Part shown: piece by piece, positions 48,954 through 58,466 of the stretch | Position numbering within the stretch: position 1 is the stretch's first letter | Layout of the letters: each line of letters begins with the position of its first letter | Source of the DNA: CAWJMD01 sp963700925 | Lineage (GTDB): Bacteria; Actinomycetota; Actinomycetes; Actinomycetales; CAWJMD01 | Length of the DNA stretch: 64,000 nt | Direction of reading: 5' to 3' | Assembly (NCBI GenBank): GCA_963700925.1 | Contig: OY969553.1 | Span: 2,108,001 to 2,172,000, forward strand | Made by a program: the position numbers and the translations under genes | The notes under the pieces: model-generated | Told to the model about the DNA's origin: nothing | The model's input: only the letters and a program-made list of their open reading frames with translations | Databases searched by the model: none

Positions 48954-50171
48954 GTGCACGTCACCCACCTCTCACTCGACGACTTCCGCAGCTACCCGAA
49001 GGTCGAGCTCCCACTGCGACCTGGTTCGACCCTCTTCGTCGGCCCGAACGGGCAGGGCAAGACCAACCTGGTGGAGGCGATCGCGTACGTCGCGACCCTC
49101 GCGAGCCACCGCGTCGCCACCGACGCGCCGCTGGTGCGGGCAGGGGCGCCGCGTGCGGTGGTGCGCACCGCCGTCCAGCGCGACGGGCGCGCGACCCTGG
49201 TCGAGCTCGAGATCACGCCCGGGCAGGCCAACCGCGCCCGCCTGAACCGGTCGCCGCTGCCACGCGCGCGTGAGGTGCTGGGCGCGCTGCGGACCGTGAT
49301 GTTCGCCCCCGAGGACCTGTCCCTGGTCAAGGGCGACCCGGAGGGGCGTCGCCGGTTCGTCGACGACCTGCTCGTCGCGCTGGCACCGAGGTACGCGGGG
49401 GTGCGCGCCGACTACGACCGCGTGCTGCGCCAGCGCAACGCCCTGCTCAAGCAGGCCGGGCCGGTGCGGTCCCGCGGACGTCGGCGCTCCCCGTCCGCGC
49501 CAATCGACGCGCCCCCGCCGCCGGGCGGCGCGACGGTCGAAGCGAGCCTGGACGTGTGGGACGGCCACCTGGCAGCCCTGGGGGCCGAGCTGCTCGCTGC
49601 TCGCCTGTTCCTCGTGCAACGCCTTGCGCCGCATGTGCTTTCGGCGTACCGCGCGGTGTCCGACGCCACTGGCGAGGCCGTCCTCGGCTATCGCTGCTCG
49701 CTGGACGACGCCGTCGGCGACCTCGGCCCCCTGCTGGCCGGTGGGGGAGCCCTGCCCTCGCGGCAGGAGCTGGCCGGGGCACTCGCCGCCCGGATGACCG
49801 AGCTGCGCCCCAAGGAGCTCGAGCGCGGCCAGTCACTGGTGGGCCCGCACCGCGACGACCTCCTGCTCGACCTCGGCGAGCTGCCCGCCAAGGGGTACGC
49901 CAGCCACGGCGAGTCGTGGTCGTACGCGCTGGCGCTGCGACTGGGGTCGTACGAGCTGTTGCGCTCCGACGGCTCGACCGGAGACGGTGAGCCGGTGCTG
50001 ATCCTGGACGACGTCTTCGCCGAGCTCGACTCGGGACGCCGCGCCCGCCTGGCCGCGCTCGTCGTCGACGCCGAGCAGGTGCTCGTCACGGCGGCGGTCC
50101 AGGCTGATGTGCCGGTCGAGCTCGTCGGCGACGTCGTCCAGGTGCGCTCCGGCGAGGTGTCGCGTGACTGA
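48954..50171 (+). CDS. recF: DNA replication/repair protein RecF
   Basis: The 405-residue SMC-like ATPase loads RecA at gaps. FVGPNGQGKTNLVEAIAYVA is the Walker A motif, LVGPHRDDLLLDLGE the signature segment and LILDDVFAELDSGRR the Walker B/D-loop. An insert of about 25 residues (SRGRRRSPSAPIDAPPPPGG region) is longer than in most relatives. The GTG start of MHVTHLSLDDFRSY lies eight bases after gnd. Its end overlaps the DciA gene by eight bases. Confidence 0.96.
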   Translation: MHVTHLSLDDFRSYPKVELPLRPGSTLFVGPNGQGKTNLVEAIAYVATLASHRVATDAPLVRAGAPRAVVRTAVQRDGRATLVELEITPGQANRARLNRSPLPRAREVLGALRTVMFAPEDLSLVKGDPEGRRRFVDDLLVALAPRYAGVRADYDRVLRQRNALLKQAGPVRSRGRRRSPSAPIDAPPPPGGATVEASLDVWDGHLAALGAELLAARLFLVQRLAPHVLSAYRAVSDATGEAVLGYRCSLDDAVGDLGPLLAGGGALPSRQELAGALAARMTELRPKELERGQSLVGPHRDDLLLDLGELPAKGYASHGESWSYALALRLGSYELLRSDGSTGDGEPVLILDDVFAELDSGRRARLAALVVDAEQVLVTAAVQADVPVELVGDVVQVRSGEVSRD

Positions 50172-50736
50172 CGGCGATGTGTCAGACCGTGCACCCGGCC
50201 ACGGGGGTTCTCCGTCTGACAGTTCGGAGGGTGGCGCCGATGCGGTCAAGTCGGCGCTGAACCGTGCTCGGGCCGCAGCGGTTGCCAAGGGCCTGACGCC
50301 GGCGCGGCGACCGGGTCGGCAGCCTCGGCCGGCGCGCCGGATCGCCGGTGACCGCCGTTCGGGGTCCGGGCCCGACGCGCGCGACCCGCAGCCGTTCGCG
50401 GCGACGATCTCGAGGCTGGTCGCAGAGCGCGGCTGGCACACCCCGGTGGCCGTCGGCGGCGTGATCGGCCGGTGGGACCAGGTGGTCGGCGACGAGGTGG
50501 CCGCCCACTGCGAGCCTGAGTCCTTCGACGACGGCGTCCTCACCGTCCGCACCGACTCGACGGCCTGGGCGACCCAGATGCGGCTGCTGGCGCCGACGAT
50601 CCTGGCCCGGCTGGCCACCGAGCTCGGTGCCGGAGTGGTCGCGCGGCTGGTGGTGAAGGGCCCATCCGGGCCGTCGTGGAGGCGGGGTCTGCGAAGCGTT
50701 CAGGGCGGACGGGGACCGCGCGACACCTACGGCTGA
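50164..50736 (+). CDS. DciA-type DUF721 protein
   Basis: The 190-residue protein has a basic, disordered N-terminal half and a DUF721 domain (about 85-175) with WDQVVGDEVAAHCEPESFDD, then GVLTVRTDSTAWATQMRLL, the DciA core. DciA proteins load or position replicative helicase in bacteria lacking DnaC, and the mycobacterial homologue lies in the same place. GTG within the recF end is the start, giving coupled translation. Confidence 0.92.
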   Translation: MTDGDVSDRAPGHGGSPSDSSEGGADAVKSALNRARAAAVAKGLTPARRPGRQPRPARRIAGDRRSGSGPDARDPQPFAATISRLVAERGWHTPVAVGGVIGRWDQVVGDEVAAHCEPESFDDGVLTVRTDSTAWATQMRLLAPTILARLATELGAGVVARLVVKGPSGPSWRRGLRSVQGGRGPRDTYG

Positions 50737-50916
50737 CGAACCGGACCAAACCACCCCTGACCCGAGGCGTCGGGACAGCGAGGTTGAAGGTGCAGAAGGC
50801 CGTATCAGAGCCACTGGACCCCCCGAGCGTGTGGGGGGAGTCGTCCACAGGCTTCGGGTGGTCGGAAATCCATGCACAGGTGCCGCCACGGGCCCGTTGT
50901 GGAGCCGCGCAGGGCG

Positions 50917-50922
50917 TACACT
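50917..50922 (+). promoter_or_regulatory. Candidate gyrB -10 box in 294-bp dciA-gyrB gap
   Basis: TACACT fits the housekeeping -10; the nearest TTGTGG lies only 14 bases upstream, so the -35 is unclear. The gap also holds a short hairpin (CCCCCC 50819-50824 with GGGGGG 50833-50838) that may end the dnaA-dciA transcript. A TCGTCCACA box (50841-50849) is identical to two in oriC. No gene is seen in the gap. Confidence 0.45.
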
Positions 50923-51030
50923 GGAGGTCAGACGGTCGCCCAGTGGGTGACCGTCCGTCATGCCGGTGCCTACCGGCTGCGACACCCGAGCCAGGGCGCC
51001 CTCGTCACACCGGAGGCCGCCCCCGACAGC

Positions 51031-53178
51031 ATGGGAGTGCCGACCTCCGTGGCGGACGACACCAGCGCACAGCCCGACGCCCCCGACGCTCCCGGCACCA
51101 CGGAGTCACAGGGCACCGCCGACCCGGTCGACATGACGTCCCTCCAACCCACGGAGCACCCGGAGAAGGCTGCCTCGCTGGCGAACGCCCACATGAGCGA
51201 CGGCTCCTACGACGCCAGCGCCATCACGGTGCTGGAAGGTCTGGAGGCGGTGCGCAAGCGCCCCAGCATGTACATCGGCTCCACCGGCGAGCGCGGGCTG
51301 CACCACCTGGTCTACGAGGTGGTCGACAACGCTGTCGACGAGGCGCTGGCCGGCTACTGCACGCAGATCGACGTCAGGCTGCTGGCCGACGGCGGCGTGC
51401 GCGTGGACGACGACGGGCGCGGCATCCCGGTCGACATCGTGCCGTCCGAGGGACGTCCGGCCGTCGAGGTCGTGCTCACCGTGCTCCACGCCGGCGGCAA
51501 GTTCGGCGGCACCGGTTACGCGGTCTCCGGGGGGCTGCACGGCGTGGGCGTCTCCGTCGTCAACGCACTGAGCACCCGACTCGAGGTGGAGGTCCGACGC
51601 GACGCCGTCACCTGGCGCCAGTCCTTCGCGGTCGGGGTTCCCGAGGCACCCCTCGCCAAGGGCGAGCCCACCAACGTCTCCGGCACCACGGTCACGTTCT
51701 GGCCGAACGGCGACATCTTCGAGACCACCGACTACGACTTCGAGACGCTGCGGGCGCGCTTCCAGCAGATGGCCTTCCTGAACAAGGGCCTGCAGATCAC
51801 CCTCACGGACGAGCGCCCCAGCCACGCCGAGACCGACGACTCCGAGATCGGCGATGACCGGGCCGCCGCGCACCAGCCCACCGTCACCTACCGGTACGAC
51901 GGCGGGCTCGTCGACTACGTGCAGTACCTGACGTCGTCCAAGAAGTCCGACGTGATCCACCCCGAGGTGATCGCCTTCGAGGCCGAGGACGCCGAACGCC
52001 GCCTGTCGCTCGAGGTCGCGATGCAGTGGACGAACGCGTACTCGGAGTCGGTGCACACCTACGCCAACACGATCAACACGCACGAGGGCGGCACCCACGA
52101 GGAGGGCTTCCGGGCGGCGATGACCTCGCTGATCAACCGGTACGCCAAGGACCAGAAGCTGCTCAAGGACAAGGACGACAACCTCACTGGCGACGACATC
52201 CGCGAGGGCCTGACCGCGGTGATCTCGATCAAGCTCGGCGAGCCGCAGTTCGAGGGCCAGACCAAGACGAAGCTCGGCAACACGGAGGCGAAGGCGTTCG
52301 TGCAGCGGGTGGTCAACGACCAGCTCGGCCACTGGCTCGAGCGCAACCCGTCGCAGGCGCGTGACGTCGTCCGCAAGTCGATCCAGGCCGCCGCCGCGCG
52401 GATGGCCGCGCGCAAGGCCCGGGAGGCGACCCGTCGCAAGGGGCTGCTCGAGTCGGGCGGCATGCCGGGCAAGCTGCGCGACTGCCAGTCGAACGACCCC
52501 AGCAAGTGCGAGGTCTTCATCGTCGAGGGCGACTCCGCCGGCGGCTCGGCCGTCCAGGGCAGAAACCCTGAGACACAGGCGATCCTGCCGATCCGCGGCA
52601 AGATCCTCAACGTCGAGAAGGCACGCATCGACAAGGCGCTGGGAAACAACGAGGTCCAGGCCCTGATCACAGCGTTCGGAACGGGTTTCGGCGAGGACTT
52701 CGACCTCGACAAGCTGCGGTACCACAAGATCGTGCTGATGGCCGACGCCGACGTCGACGGCCAGCACATCTGCACGCTGCTGCTGACACTGCTGTTCCGG
52801 TACATGCCGCAGCTGATCGAGAACAACCACGTGTTCCTTGCGGCGCCGCCCCTGTACCGCATCAAGTGGTCGAACGCGCCGCACGACTACGTGTACTCCG
52901 ACCGAGAGCGCGACGCGCTCCTGGCCGAGGGCAGGGCGGCCGGACGAAGACTGCCCAAGGACAGTGCGATCCAGCGCTACAAGGGTCTCGGCGAGATGGA
53001 CTATCGCGAGCTGTGGGACACGACGATGGACCCCGACCACCGCACCCTCAAGCGGGTCACCATCGCCGACGCGGCCGACGCCGACCTGACGTTCTCGATC
53101 CTGATGGGCGAGGACGTCGAGCAGCGGCGGCACTTCATCCAGACGCACGCGAAAGACGTTCGCTTCCTTGACATCTGA
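51031..53178 (+). CDS. gyrB: DNA gyrase subunit B
   Basis: The ATPase subunit of gyrase is about 715 residues. MYIGSTGERGLHHLVYEVVD and DDGRGIPVD lie in the GHKL ATPase, EGDSAGGSAVQGRN and LMADADVDGQHI in the Toprim domain, and IQRYKGLGEMDY near the end. The start is uncertain. The ATG used has GGAGG thirteen bases upstream and leaves about 54 acidic, disordered residues before the conserved MSDGSYDASAITVLEG. A GTG seven codons later is another choice. Confidence 0.96.
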   Translation: MGVPTSVADDTSAQPDAPDAPGTTESQGTADPVDMTSLQPTEHPEKAASLANAHMSDGSYDASAITVLEGLEAVRKRPSMYIGSTGERGLHHLVYEVVDNAVDEALAGYCTQIDVRLLADGGVRVDDDGRGIPVDIVPSEGRPAVEVVLTVLHAGGKFGGTGYAVSGGLHGVGVSVVNALSTRLEVEVRRDAVTWRQSFAVGVPEAPLAKGEPTNVSGTTVTFWPNGDIFETTDYDFETLRARFQQMAFLNKGLQITLTDERPSHAETDDSEIGDDRAAAHQPTVTYRYDGGLVDYVQYLTSSKKSDVIHPEVIAFEAEDAERRLSLEVAMQWTNAYSESVHTYANTINTHEGGTHEEGFRAAMTSLINRYAKDQKLLKDKDDNLTGDDIREGLTAVISIKLGEPQFEGQTKTKLGNTEAKAFVQRVVNDQLGHWLERNPSQARDVVRKSIQAAAARMAARKAREATRRKGLLESGGMPGKLRDCQSNDPSKCEVFIVEGDSAGGSAVQGRNPETQAILPIRGKILNVEKARIDKALGNNEVQALITAFGTGFGEDFDLDKLRYHKIVLMADADVDGQHICTLLLTLLFRYMPQLIENNHVFLAAPPLYRIKWSNAPHDYVYSDRERDALLAEGRAAGRRLPKDSAIQRYKGLGEMDYRELWDTTMDPDHRTLKRVTIADAADADLTFSILMGEDVEQRRHFIQTHAKDVRFLDI

Positions 53179-53242
53179 CTCTTCTCGTACACCGCGCGCG
53201 TGACCCGCCAAACACGAAACGCCTGACCGAAGGACATCACCC

Positions 53243-55900
53243 GTGACCGAGCAGCCCCCGATCACCGACCGGCTCGAGGACGTCGACCTCAAGCTGGAGA
53301 TGCAGCGGTCGTACCTCGACTACGCCATGAGCGTGATCGTCGGACGCGCTCTGCCCGACGTGCGTGACGGCCTCAAGCCGGTGCACCGCCGCATCCTCTA
53401 CGCGATGTACGACGGTGGCTACCGCCCCGACCGGCAGTTCTCCAAGTGCAGTCGCGTGGTGGGCGACGTGATGGGGCAGTACCACCCGCACGGCGACACT
53501 GCGATCTACGACGCACTGGTGCGGCTCGCACAGGGCTGGTCGCTGCGCTACCCGCTGGTCGCCGGGCAGGGCAACTTCGGCTCGCCGGGCAACGACCCCG
53601 CCGCCGCTCCTCGCTACACCGAGTGCCGCATGGCGCCGCTGGCGATGGAGATGGTGCGCGACATCGACGAGGACACAGTCGATTTCGGCGACAACTACGA
53701 CGGCCGCACGCAAGAGCCGACCATCCTGCCGAGCCGGTTCCCGAACCTGCTCGTCAACGGCTCGGCCGGCATCGCAGTCGGCATGGCGACGTCGATCCCG
53801 CCGCACAACCTGCGCGAGGTCGGCGAGGGTGTGCACTGGCTGCTCGACCACCCGGAGGCGTCGAAGGAAGAGCTGCTCGAGGCGCTGCTTGCGCGCGTCC
53901 ACGGGCCCGACTTCCCCACTGGTGCACTGATTCTGGGGCGCCGCGGTATTGAGGACGCGTACCGCACGGGCCGCGGCAGCATCATCATGCGTGCCGTCGT
54001 GAACGTCGAGGAGATCCAGAACCGTACCTGCCTGGTGGTCACCGAGCTGCCCTACCAGGTGAACCCCGACAACCTCGCCTCGAAGATCGCCGACCTGATC
54101 AAGGACGGGCGGCTGGCCGGCATCGCCGACATCCGCGACGAGACGTCGGGCCGCACCGGCCAGCGACTCGTGATCGTGCTGAAGCGTGACGCGGTCGCAA
54201 AGGTGGTGCTCAACAACCTCTACAAGCACACGCAGCTTCAGGAGACGTTCGGCGCCAACATGCTGGCGCTGGTCGACTACGTGCCGCGCACGCTGAGCAT
54301 CGACGCGTTCGTCCGGCTGTGGGTCGAGCACCAGCTCGAGGTCATCGTCCGCCGCACCCGGTACCGCCTTCGCAAGGCGCAGGAGCGGATGCACATCGTC
54401 GTCGCGCTGCTGAAGGCGCTCGATGCTCTCGACGCCGTGATCGCGCTGATCCGCGGGTCGGCGACCGTGGAGGACGCGCGCGTCGGGCTGATGGAGCTGC
54501 TCGAGATCGACGACCTGCAGGCCGGGGCCATCCTCGACATGCAGCTGCGCCGGCTGGCAGCGCTCGAGCGCCAGAAGCTGGTGGACGAGCACGCCGAGCT
54601 TGAGTCGAAAATCCTTGACTACGAAGACATCCTGGCGTCGCCGGGTCGCCAGCGACAGATCGTCGGCACCGAGCTGACCGAGATCGTCGACAAGTACGGC
54701 GACGAGCGACGCACTCAGGTGATCCCGTTCGACGGCGACATGTCGACGGAGGACCTGATCCCCGTCGAGGACGTCGTGGTGACGATCACGCGCGGCGGCT
54801 ACGCCAAGCGCACACGCGTCGACCAGTACCGCTCGCAGAAGCGCGGAGGCAAGGGCGTGCGCGGCGCGAGCCTGCGCCAGGACGACGTGGTCGAGCACTT
54901 CTTCACCACCAGCACCCACCACTGGCTGCTGTTCTTCACCAATCTCGGACGCGTCTACCGCGCGAAGGCGTACGAGCTGCCCGAGGCCGCGCGCGACGCG
55001 AAGGGACAGCACGTCGCCAACCTGCTGGCGTTCCAGCCGGGAGAGCAGATCGCGCAGGTGCTGACGCTCAAGGACTACGAGCAGGCCGACTACCTGGTGC
55101 TGGCCACGCGCCAGGGCCGCGTGAAGAAGACCCGGCTGACGGAGTATGACTCGCCCCGCACCGGCGGCCTGATCGCGATCAACCTCCGTGCGACGGACGG
55201 GGACGCCGACGCCGGCGCGGAGACCGAGCTGGACGACGACGCCCCGGTGGTGGTGGCGGGCCGCGACGAGCTGGTCGGCGCCGGCCTCCTCGGGTCGGGC
55301 GACGACCTGCTGCTGGTCTCGCGCAAGGGGCTGTCGCTGCGGTTCACGGCGACCGACTCCGCGCTACGGCCGATGGGGCGAGCGACGTCCGGCGTCCGCG
55401 GAATGGCTTTTCGGGAGGGCGACGAGCTGCTGGCGATGGCGGTCGTGCACCACGTCGACGACGCCGAGGGCACGGAAGGCTCGGAGGACGACGTCGCGGC
55501 CGACAACGGGCGGCAGCACGTCTTCGTGGTCTTCGAGGGCGGCAATGCCAAGCGGACGCACATCTCCGAGTACCGCGTGCAGAACCGCGGCGGCCTCGGC
55601 ATCAAGGTCGCGGCGAGCGCCGAGAAGCTGGGCAACCTGGTCGGCGCGCTGATGGTGCGTGACGGCGACGAGGTGCTCGTGGTGATGGAGAAAGGCAAGA
55701 TCGTCCGCTCGACCGTCGACGACGTGGGCGTGAAGGGCCGCAACACGCAAGGCGTCCGCTTCGCCAAGCCGGACCCCGGTGACGCGATCATCGCGATCAC
55801 GCGCAACGACGAGACTGCTGTCGACGTACCAGGCGAGGACGAGGACGGTGCCGACGGGGTACCGTCGTCGGAAGACGACTCGACCAGAGGTGAGGCATGA
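53243..55900 (+). CDS. gyrA: DNA gyrase subunit A
   Basis: The 885-residue subunit cuts and rejoins DNA. GRALPDVRDGLKPVHRRILY, the catalytic tyrosine in PRYTECRMAPLA, and the C-terminal beta-pinwheel with the GyrA box (QKRGGKGVRG) are present. The quinolone region reads HPHGDTAIYDALVRLAQ, with threonine where E. coli has Ser83, while Asp87 is kept. The pinwheel carries acidic inserts and the tail is acidic. GTG starts after GAAGGA. It overlaps the DUF3566 gene by ATGA. Confidence 0.98.
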   Translation: MTEQPPITDRLEDVDLKLEMQRSYLDYAMSVIVGRALPDVRDGLKPVHRRILYAMYDGGYRPDRQFSKCSRVVGDVMGQYHPHGDTAIYDALVRLAQGWSLRYPLVAGQGNFGSPGNDPAAAPRYTECRMAPLAMEMVRDIDEDTVDFGDNYDGRTQEPTILPSRFPNLLVNGSAGIAVGMATSIPPHNLREVGEGVHWLLDHPEASKEELLEALLARVHGPDFPTGALILGRRGIEDAYRTGRGSIIMRAVVNVEEIQNRTCLVVTELPYQVNPDNLASKIADLIKDGRLAGIADIRDETSGRTGQRLVIVLKRDAVAKVVLNNLYKHTQLQETFGANMLALVDYVPRTLSIDAFVRLWVEHQLEVIVRRTRYRLRKAQERMHIVVALLKALDALDAVIALIRGSATVEDARVGLMELLEIDDLQAGAILDMQLRRLAALERQKLVDEHAELESKILDYEDILASPGRQRQIVGTELTEIVDKYGDERRTQVIPFDGDMSTEDLIPVEDVVVTITRGGYAKRTRVDQYRSQKRGGKGVRGASLRQDDVVEHFFTTSTHHWLLFFTNLGRVYRAKAYELPEAARDAKGQHVANLLAFQPGEQIAQVLTLKDYEQADYLVLATRQGRVKKTRLTEYDSPRTGGLIAINLRATDGDADAGAETELDDDAPVVVAGRDELVGAGLLGSGDDLLLVSRKGLSLRFTATDSALRPMGRATSGVRGMAFREGDELLAMAVVHHVDDAEGTEGSEDDVAADNGRQHVFVVFEGGNAKRTHISEYRVQNRGGLGIKVAASAEKLGNLVGALMVRDGDEVLVVMEKGKIVRSTVDDVGVKGRNTQGVRFAKPDPGDAIIAITRNDETAVDVPGEDEDGADGVPSSEDDSTRGEA

Positions 55901-56442
55901 GCACGTCGGACAGCACCCGGACCGGGCCAATGGCGACCGCGACCTCCGCGCGCACCGCCTCGACCCCCGGTGCCGCCCGCACGGGCGCCCCTCGCACGCC
56001 AGGTAGGCCGGCAGGCAAGACCGCTGCCAAGCGCCCGTCGCCGCGTCCGCAGCGACCACCGGGGCGTCCCGCACCCGGTGCCCCGCGCCGCGTCCGCCTC
56101 CTGGTCTCGCGCGTCGACCCGTGGTCGGTGATGAAGCTCTCGTTCCTGCTCTCGGTGGCCATCGGCATCGCCATGGTGGTGGCGTCCGGGGTGCTGTGGA
56201 CGGTGCTCGACGGCATGGGCGTCTTCAGCGACATCAACGACCTGGTGGCCCAGATCATGGGCAGCAGCAGTGCGTTCGACATCAACGACTTCGTCGGCTT
56301 CGGCAAGGTGCTCTCGATCGGCACCGTCCTGGCCGTGGTCAACGTGGTGCTGCTGACCGCCCTGTCGACACTCGGCGCGTTCCTGTACAACATCGCCGCG
56401 TCGCTGGTCGGCGGCCTGCACCTGACGCTCTCCGACGACTGA
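55897..56442 (+). CDS. DUF3566-family membrane protein
   Basis: The 181-residue protein has a low-complexity Ala/Pro/Arg-rich N-terminus (about 1-65). The conserved domain begins RRVRLLVSRVDPWSVMKLSF, followed by two membrane helices (about 83-108 and 140-165) with VLDGMGVFSDINDLVAQIMG between them. This is the DUF3566 pattern found after gyrA throughout actinobacteria. The function is unknown to me; a role near the division or wall machinery is often guessed from context. ATGA couples it to gyrA. Confidence 0.92.
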   Translation: MSTSDSTRTGPMATATSARTASTPGAARTGAPRTPGRPAGKTAAKRPSPRPQRPPGRPAPGAPRRVRLLVSRVDPWSVMKLSFLLSVAIGIAMVVASGVLWTVLDGMGVFSDINDLVAQIMGSSSAFDINDFVGFGKVLSIGTVLAVVNVVLLTALSTLGAFLYNIAASLVGGLHLTLSDD

Positions 56443-56461
56443 TCGCGCCGCCCGAACCGGT

Positions 56462-56491
56462 TTGGGAGCCGTGCTCGCGCTGGGGTACCCT
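56462..56491 (+). promoter_or_regulatory. Promoter for tRNA-Ile
   Basis: TTGGGA and TACCCT are separated by 18 bases. The predicted start, near 56498, is about 40 bases before the tRNA. It is the best hexamer pair in the gap after the DUF3566 gene. Confidence 0.5.
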
Positions 56492-56538
56492 CGGCGACGT
56501 CGTGCGGCGGCCCTGAGGTCTTCCGCCGGTGACCACCG

Positions 56539-56615
56539 GGGCCTATAGCTCAGTCGGTTAGAGCGCTTCCCTGATAAGGAAGAGGTCAGAGGTTCAAGTC
56601 CTCTTAGGCCCACCA
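56539..56615 (+). tRNA. ileT: tRNA-Ile (GAT)
   Basis: The acceptor stem pairs GGGCCTA with TAGGCCC. The D arm has AGCTCAGTCGGTTAGAGC, the anticodon loop CTGATAA gives GAT, and the T arm is AGAGGTTCAAGTCCTCT. CCA is encoded at the end. Location after gyrA is standard. Confidence 0.98.
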
Positions 56616-56646
56616 GGAACTGACTCGACCCGTCCGGAGGCGGCTC

Positions 56647-56766
56647 ATGAAGAAGCTGATCGTGGTGGCAGTCGCCGCCGTGGTGGGACTGTTGGCCTGG
56701 CGCAAGATGCAGGCCGGTCAAGCCGAGCAGAACCTGTGGGCCGAGGCCACCGACTCGGTCCGCTGA
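56647..56766 (+). CDS. DLW-39 family small membrane protein (39 aa)
   Basis: MKKLIVVAVAAVVGLLAWRK begins a 39-residue protein with one membrane helix and a short outer tail ending EQNLWAEATDSVR. The family is named for its length and a D/N-L-W motif (NLW here). It occurs between the Ile and Ala tRNA genes after gyrA in many actinobacteria. GGAGG lies eight bases before the ATG. The function is unknown. Confidence 0.9.
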   Translation: MKKLIVVAVAAVVGLLAWRKMQAGQAEQNLWAEATDSVR

Positions 56767-56788
56767 GGCTCTTCAGCAAGATCCCCTC

Positions 56789-56864
56789 GGGGACGTGGCG
56801 CAATTGGTAGCGCACCTGCTTTGCAAGCAGGGGGTTGAGGGTTCGAGTCCCTTCGTCTCCACCA
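56789..56864 (+). tRNA. alaT: tRNA-Ala (TGC)
   Basis: GGGGACG pairs with CGTCTCC. The D arm is GGCGCAATTGGTAGCGC, the anticodon arm CTGCTTTGCAAGCAG gives TGC, and the T arm is AGGGTTCGAGTCCCT. CCA is encoded. It marks the left edge of the accessory stretch. Confidence 0.98.
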
Positions 56865-56885
56865 CAGGTCAGAAGCCTTCGCGCC

Positions 56886-57665
56886 TCACGGCGGGGTCAA
56901 CTCGTCGGAGCGGCCGGCTTCGATGCGGGACCACTGGGCGATGGGGCGTCCGTCCGTCCGCCAGACCTCGGGGTTCTTGGCGTCACCCCAGGGCTGGGGC
57001 CAGCCGTCGGGGGAGTCCTCCCACGCCTCCTGGCGTCCGTACACGGTCATGTCCCACAGTCCGTGGGTGGGAGCCATGATCTCGACGCCGCGACCGCCGG
57101 TGTAGTACGTCTCGAACACCCGCTCGCCGTCGCGGACGTAGAAGACGAGGTGGTGGGTCTGCCAGTCACGACCCTCGAGGAGCTGCGCCGCCGTCTTCTC
57201 GGCCGAGTACCAGGGCATGTCCAGGCCCAAGAAGTCCCGGTAGCGGACGCTCTCCTCGTACGGCCCCTTGCAGAGCACGGCGTACGTGGCGTCGCGGGCG
57301 TGGAGGTAGGACAGCTCGCGGACCTGGCAGTTGAAGAACGTGCAGCCCTCGCACTGCTCCGCGGCGGGTTGGCCGGGCCACCAGGCGTGGAAGTACGCGA
57401 TCAGCTGCTGGCGGCCTTCGAAGACGTCGAGGATCGTGACCGGTCCGTTCGGACCGATCACCTCGATGGTGGCGTCGACCTCCACCATCGGCAGCCGCCG
57501 CCGCGCCGCCGCGATCGCGTCCCCCTCGCGGGTGTGCGCCTTCTCCCGTGCGAACAGTGCTTCGCGCGCCTTCTGCCAGGTCTTCCTGTCCACCACGGGC
57601 GGGAGGGCCGGGCTGGGTGCTTGGTCGCTCATGATCGACTCCATGCGTTCGTAGCGGTTGCCCAC
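56886..57665 (-). CDS. DUF899 thioredoxin-like protein
   Basis: The 259-residue protein matches the DUF899 family. TWQKAREALFAREKAHTREG lies at the start, RRRLPMVEVDATIEVIGPNG next, then LIAYFHAWWPGQPAAEQCEG and CTFFNCQVREL with three cysteines, and LVFYVRDGERVFETYYTGGR late. The fold is related to thioredoxin, but the biochemical role is unknown. An ATG 11 codons downstream (MSDQAPSP) may be the true start. It is transcribed toward tRNA-Ala and belongs to the accessory segment. Confidence 0.9.
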   Translation of the reverse strand: MGNRYERMESIMSDQAPSPALPPVVDRKTWQKAREALFAREKAHTREGDAIAAARRRLPMVEVDATIEVIGPNGPVTILDVFEGRQQLIAYFHAWWPGQPAAEQCEGCTFFNCQVRELSYLHARDATYAVLCKGPYEESVRYRDFLGLDMPWYSAEKTAAQLLEGRDWQTHHLVFYVRDGERVFETYYTGGRGVEIMAPTHGLWDMTVYGRQEAWEDSPDGWPQPWGDAKNPEVWRTDGRPIAQWSRIEAGRSDELTPP

Positions 57666-57688
57666 AGACGAACCGGACCATACGGGAG

Positions 57689-58345
57689 TCAGGCAGTCAC
57701 GTGGAGCCCGCTTGATTTCGCCGCTGGCGGGTTGAACCCCTTGGCGATCAGCCAGATCGGCATGACAACCAGCTCGAAGAGCCCACCAGGGATGAAGAGC
57801 GCCTGGCCCACGCCTGCGTTCATGTCGATGTCACCAGCAAGATCAAGTGGCACGCCCAGCAGCAAGAAGGAATAACCAACGAAGCCGAGGATGGCGATGG
57901 GCCGAGGCACCAGCCTCGACGTCAACAGCACGTAGCTGAGGACCACTCCGGCAGCGCCCGCAAGGAGGTAGACCCACAGCAGGTGATTCGGCACGACCCG
58001 CAGATTGGTCAGTAGGTAGCTGCCGAAGACGATGGCAACTACACATTCGGTGCTTCGGAGCATGAGGACCCAGACAGCCAAGCTCGTGTTCGCGAACCTG
58101 AGTACTCGGTACAGCAGTACGCCGATCGCAGCGATCGTGACACCCGAGAACATCATCAACAGCACGCCGATGGTCAGTGCGGTTTCGCCCGCGGCTCCAT
58201 CGGTGAATGACTGGACGAATGAGTTGCCGACCGCGGCCGTGAGCAACTGGATGATGAACAGGACACTGATCGAGATCGCCAGGCTTCTCCTGCCAAGCGA
58301 ACCCTTCGATGAAGGGCGCGATGTCTCGTTCGTGCGGACGGTCAT
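57689..58345 (-). CDS. DUF4386-family membrane protein
   Basis: The 218-residue protein has six or seven hydrophobic segments. FVQSFTDGAAGETALTIGVL, RVLRFANTSLAVWVLMLRST, VPNHLLWVYLLAGAAGVVLS and RLVPRPIAILGFVGYSFLLL follow the DUF4386 pattern. The function is unknown. The ATG has GAAGGG eight bases upstream; the open frame upstream of it is low-complexity and rejected. Base composition is somewhat less GC-rich than the core genes, fitting an acquired segment. Confidence 0.82.
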   Translation of the reverse strand: MTVRTNETSRPSSKGSLGRRSLAISISVLFIIQLLTAAVGNSFVQSFTDGAAGETALTIGVLLMMFSGVTIAAIGVLLYRVLRFANTSLAVWVLMLRSTECVVAIVFGSYLLTNLRVVPNHLLWVYLLAGAAGVVLSYVLLTSRLVPRPIAILGFVGYSFLLLGVPLDLAGDIDMNAGVGQALFIPGGLFELVVMPIWLIAKGFNPPAAKSSGLHVTA

Positions 58346-58466
58346 GGGGGTGCCCTTCGAGAGGTGGTGCCTGGAACGGTTACCACCGAATCTAGGAACG
58401 GACGCGGCTCCCGACGATGGGGCAACCTGCACGGGCTGCGGGGGCCAGCACCCCCGGCGGTGCGGT

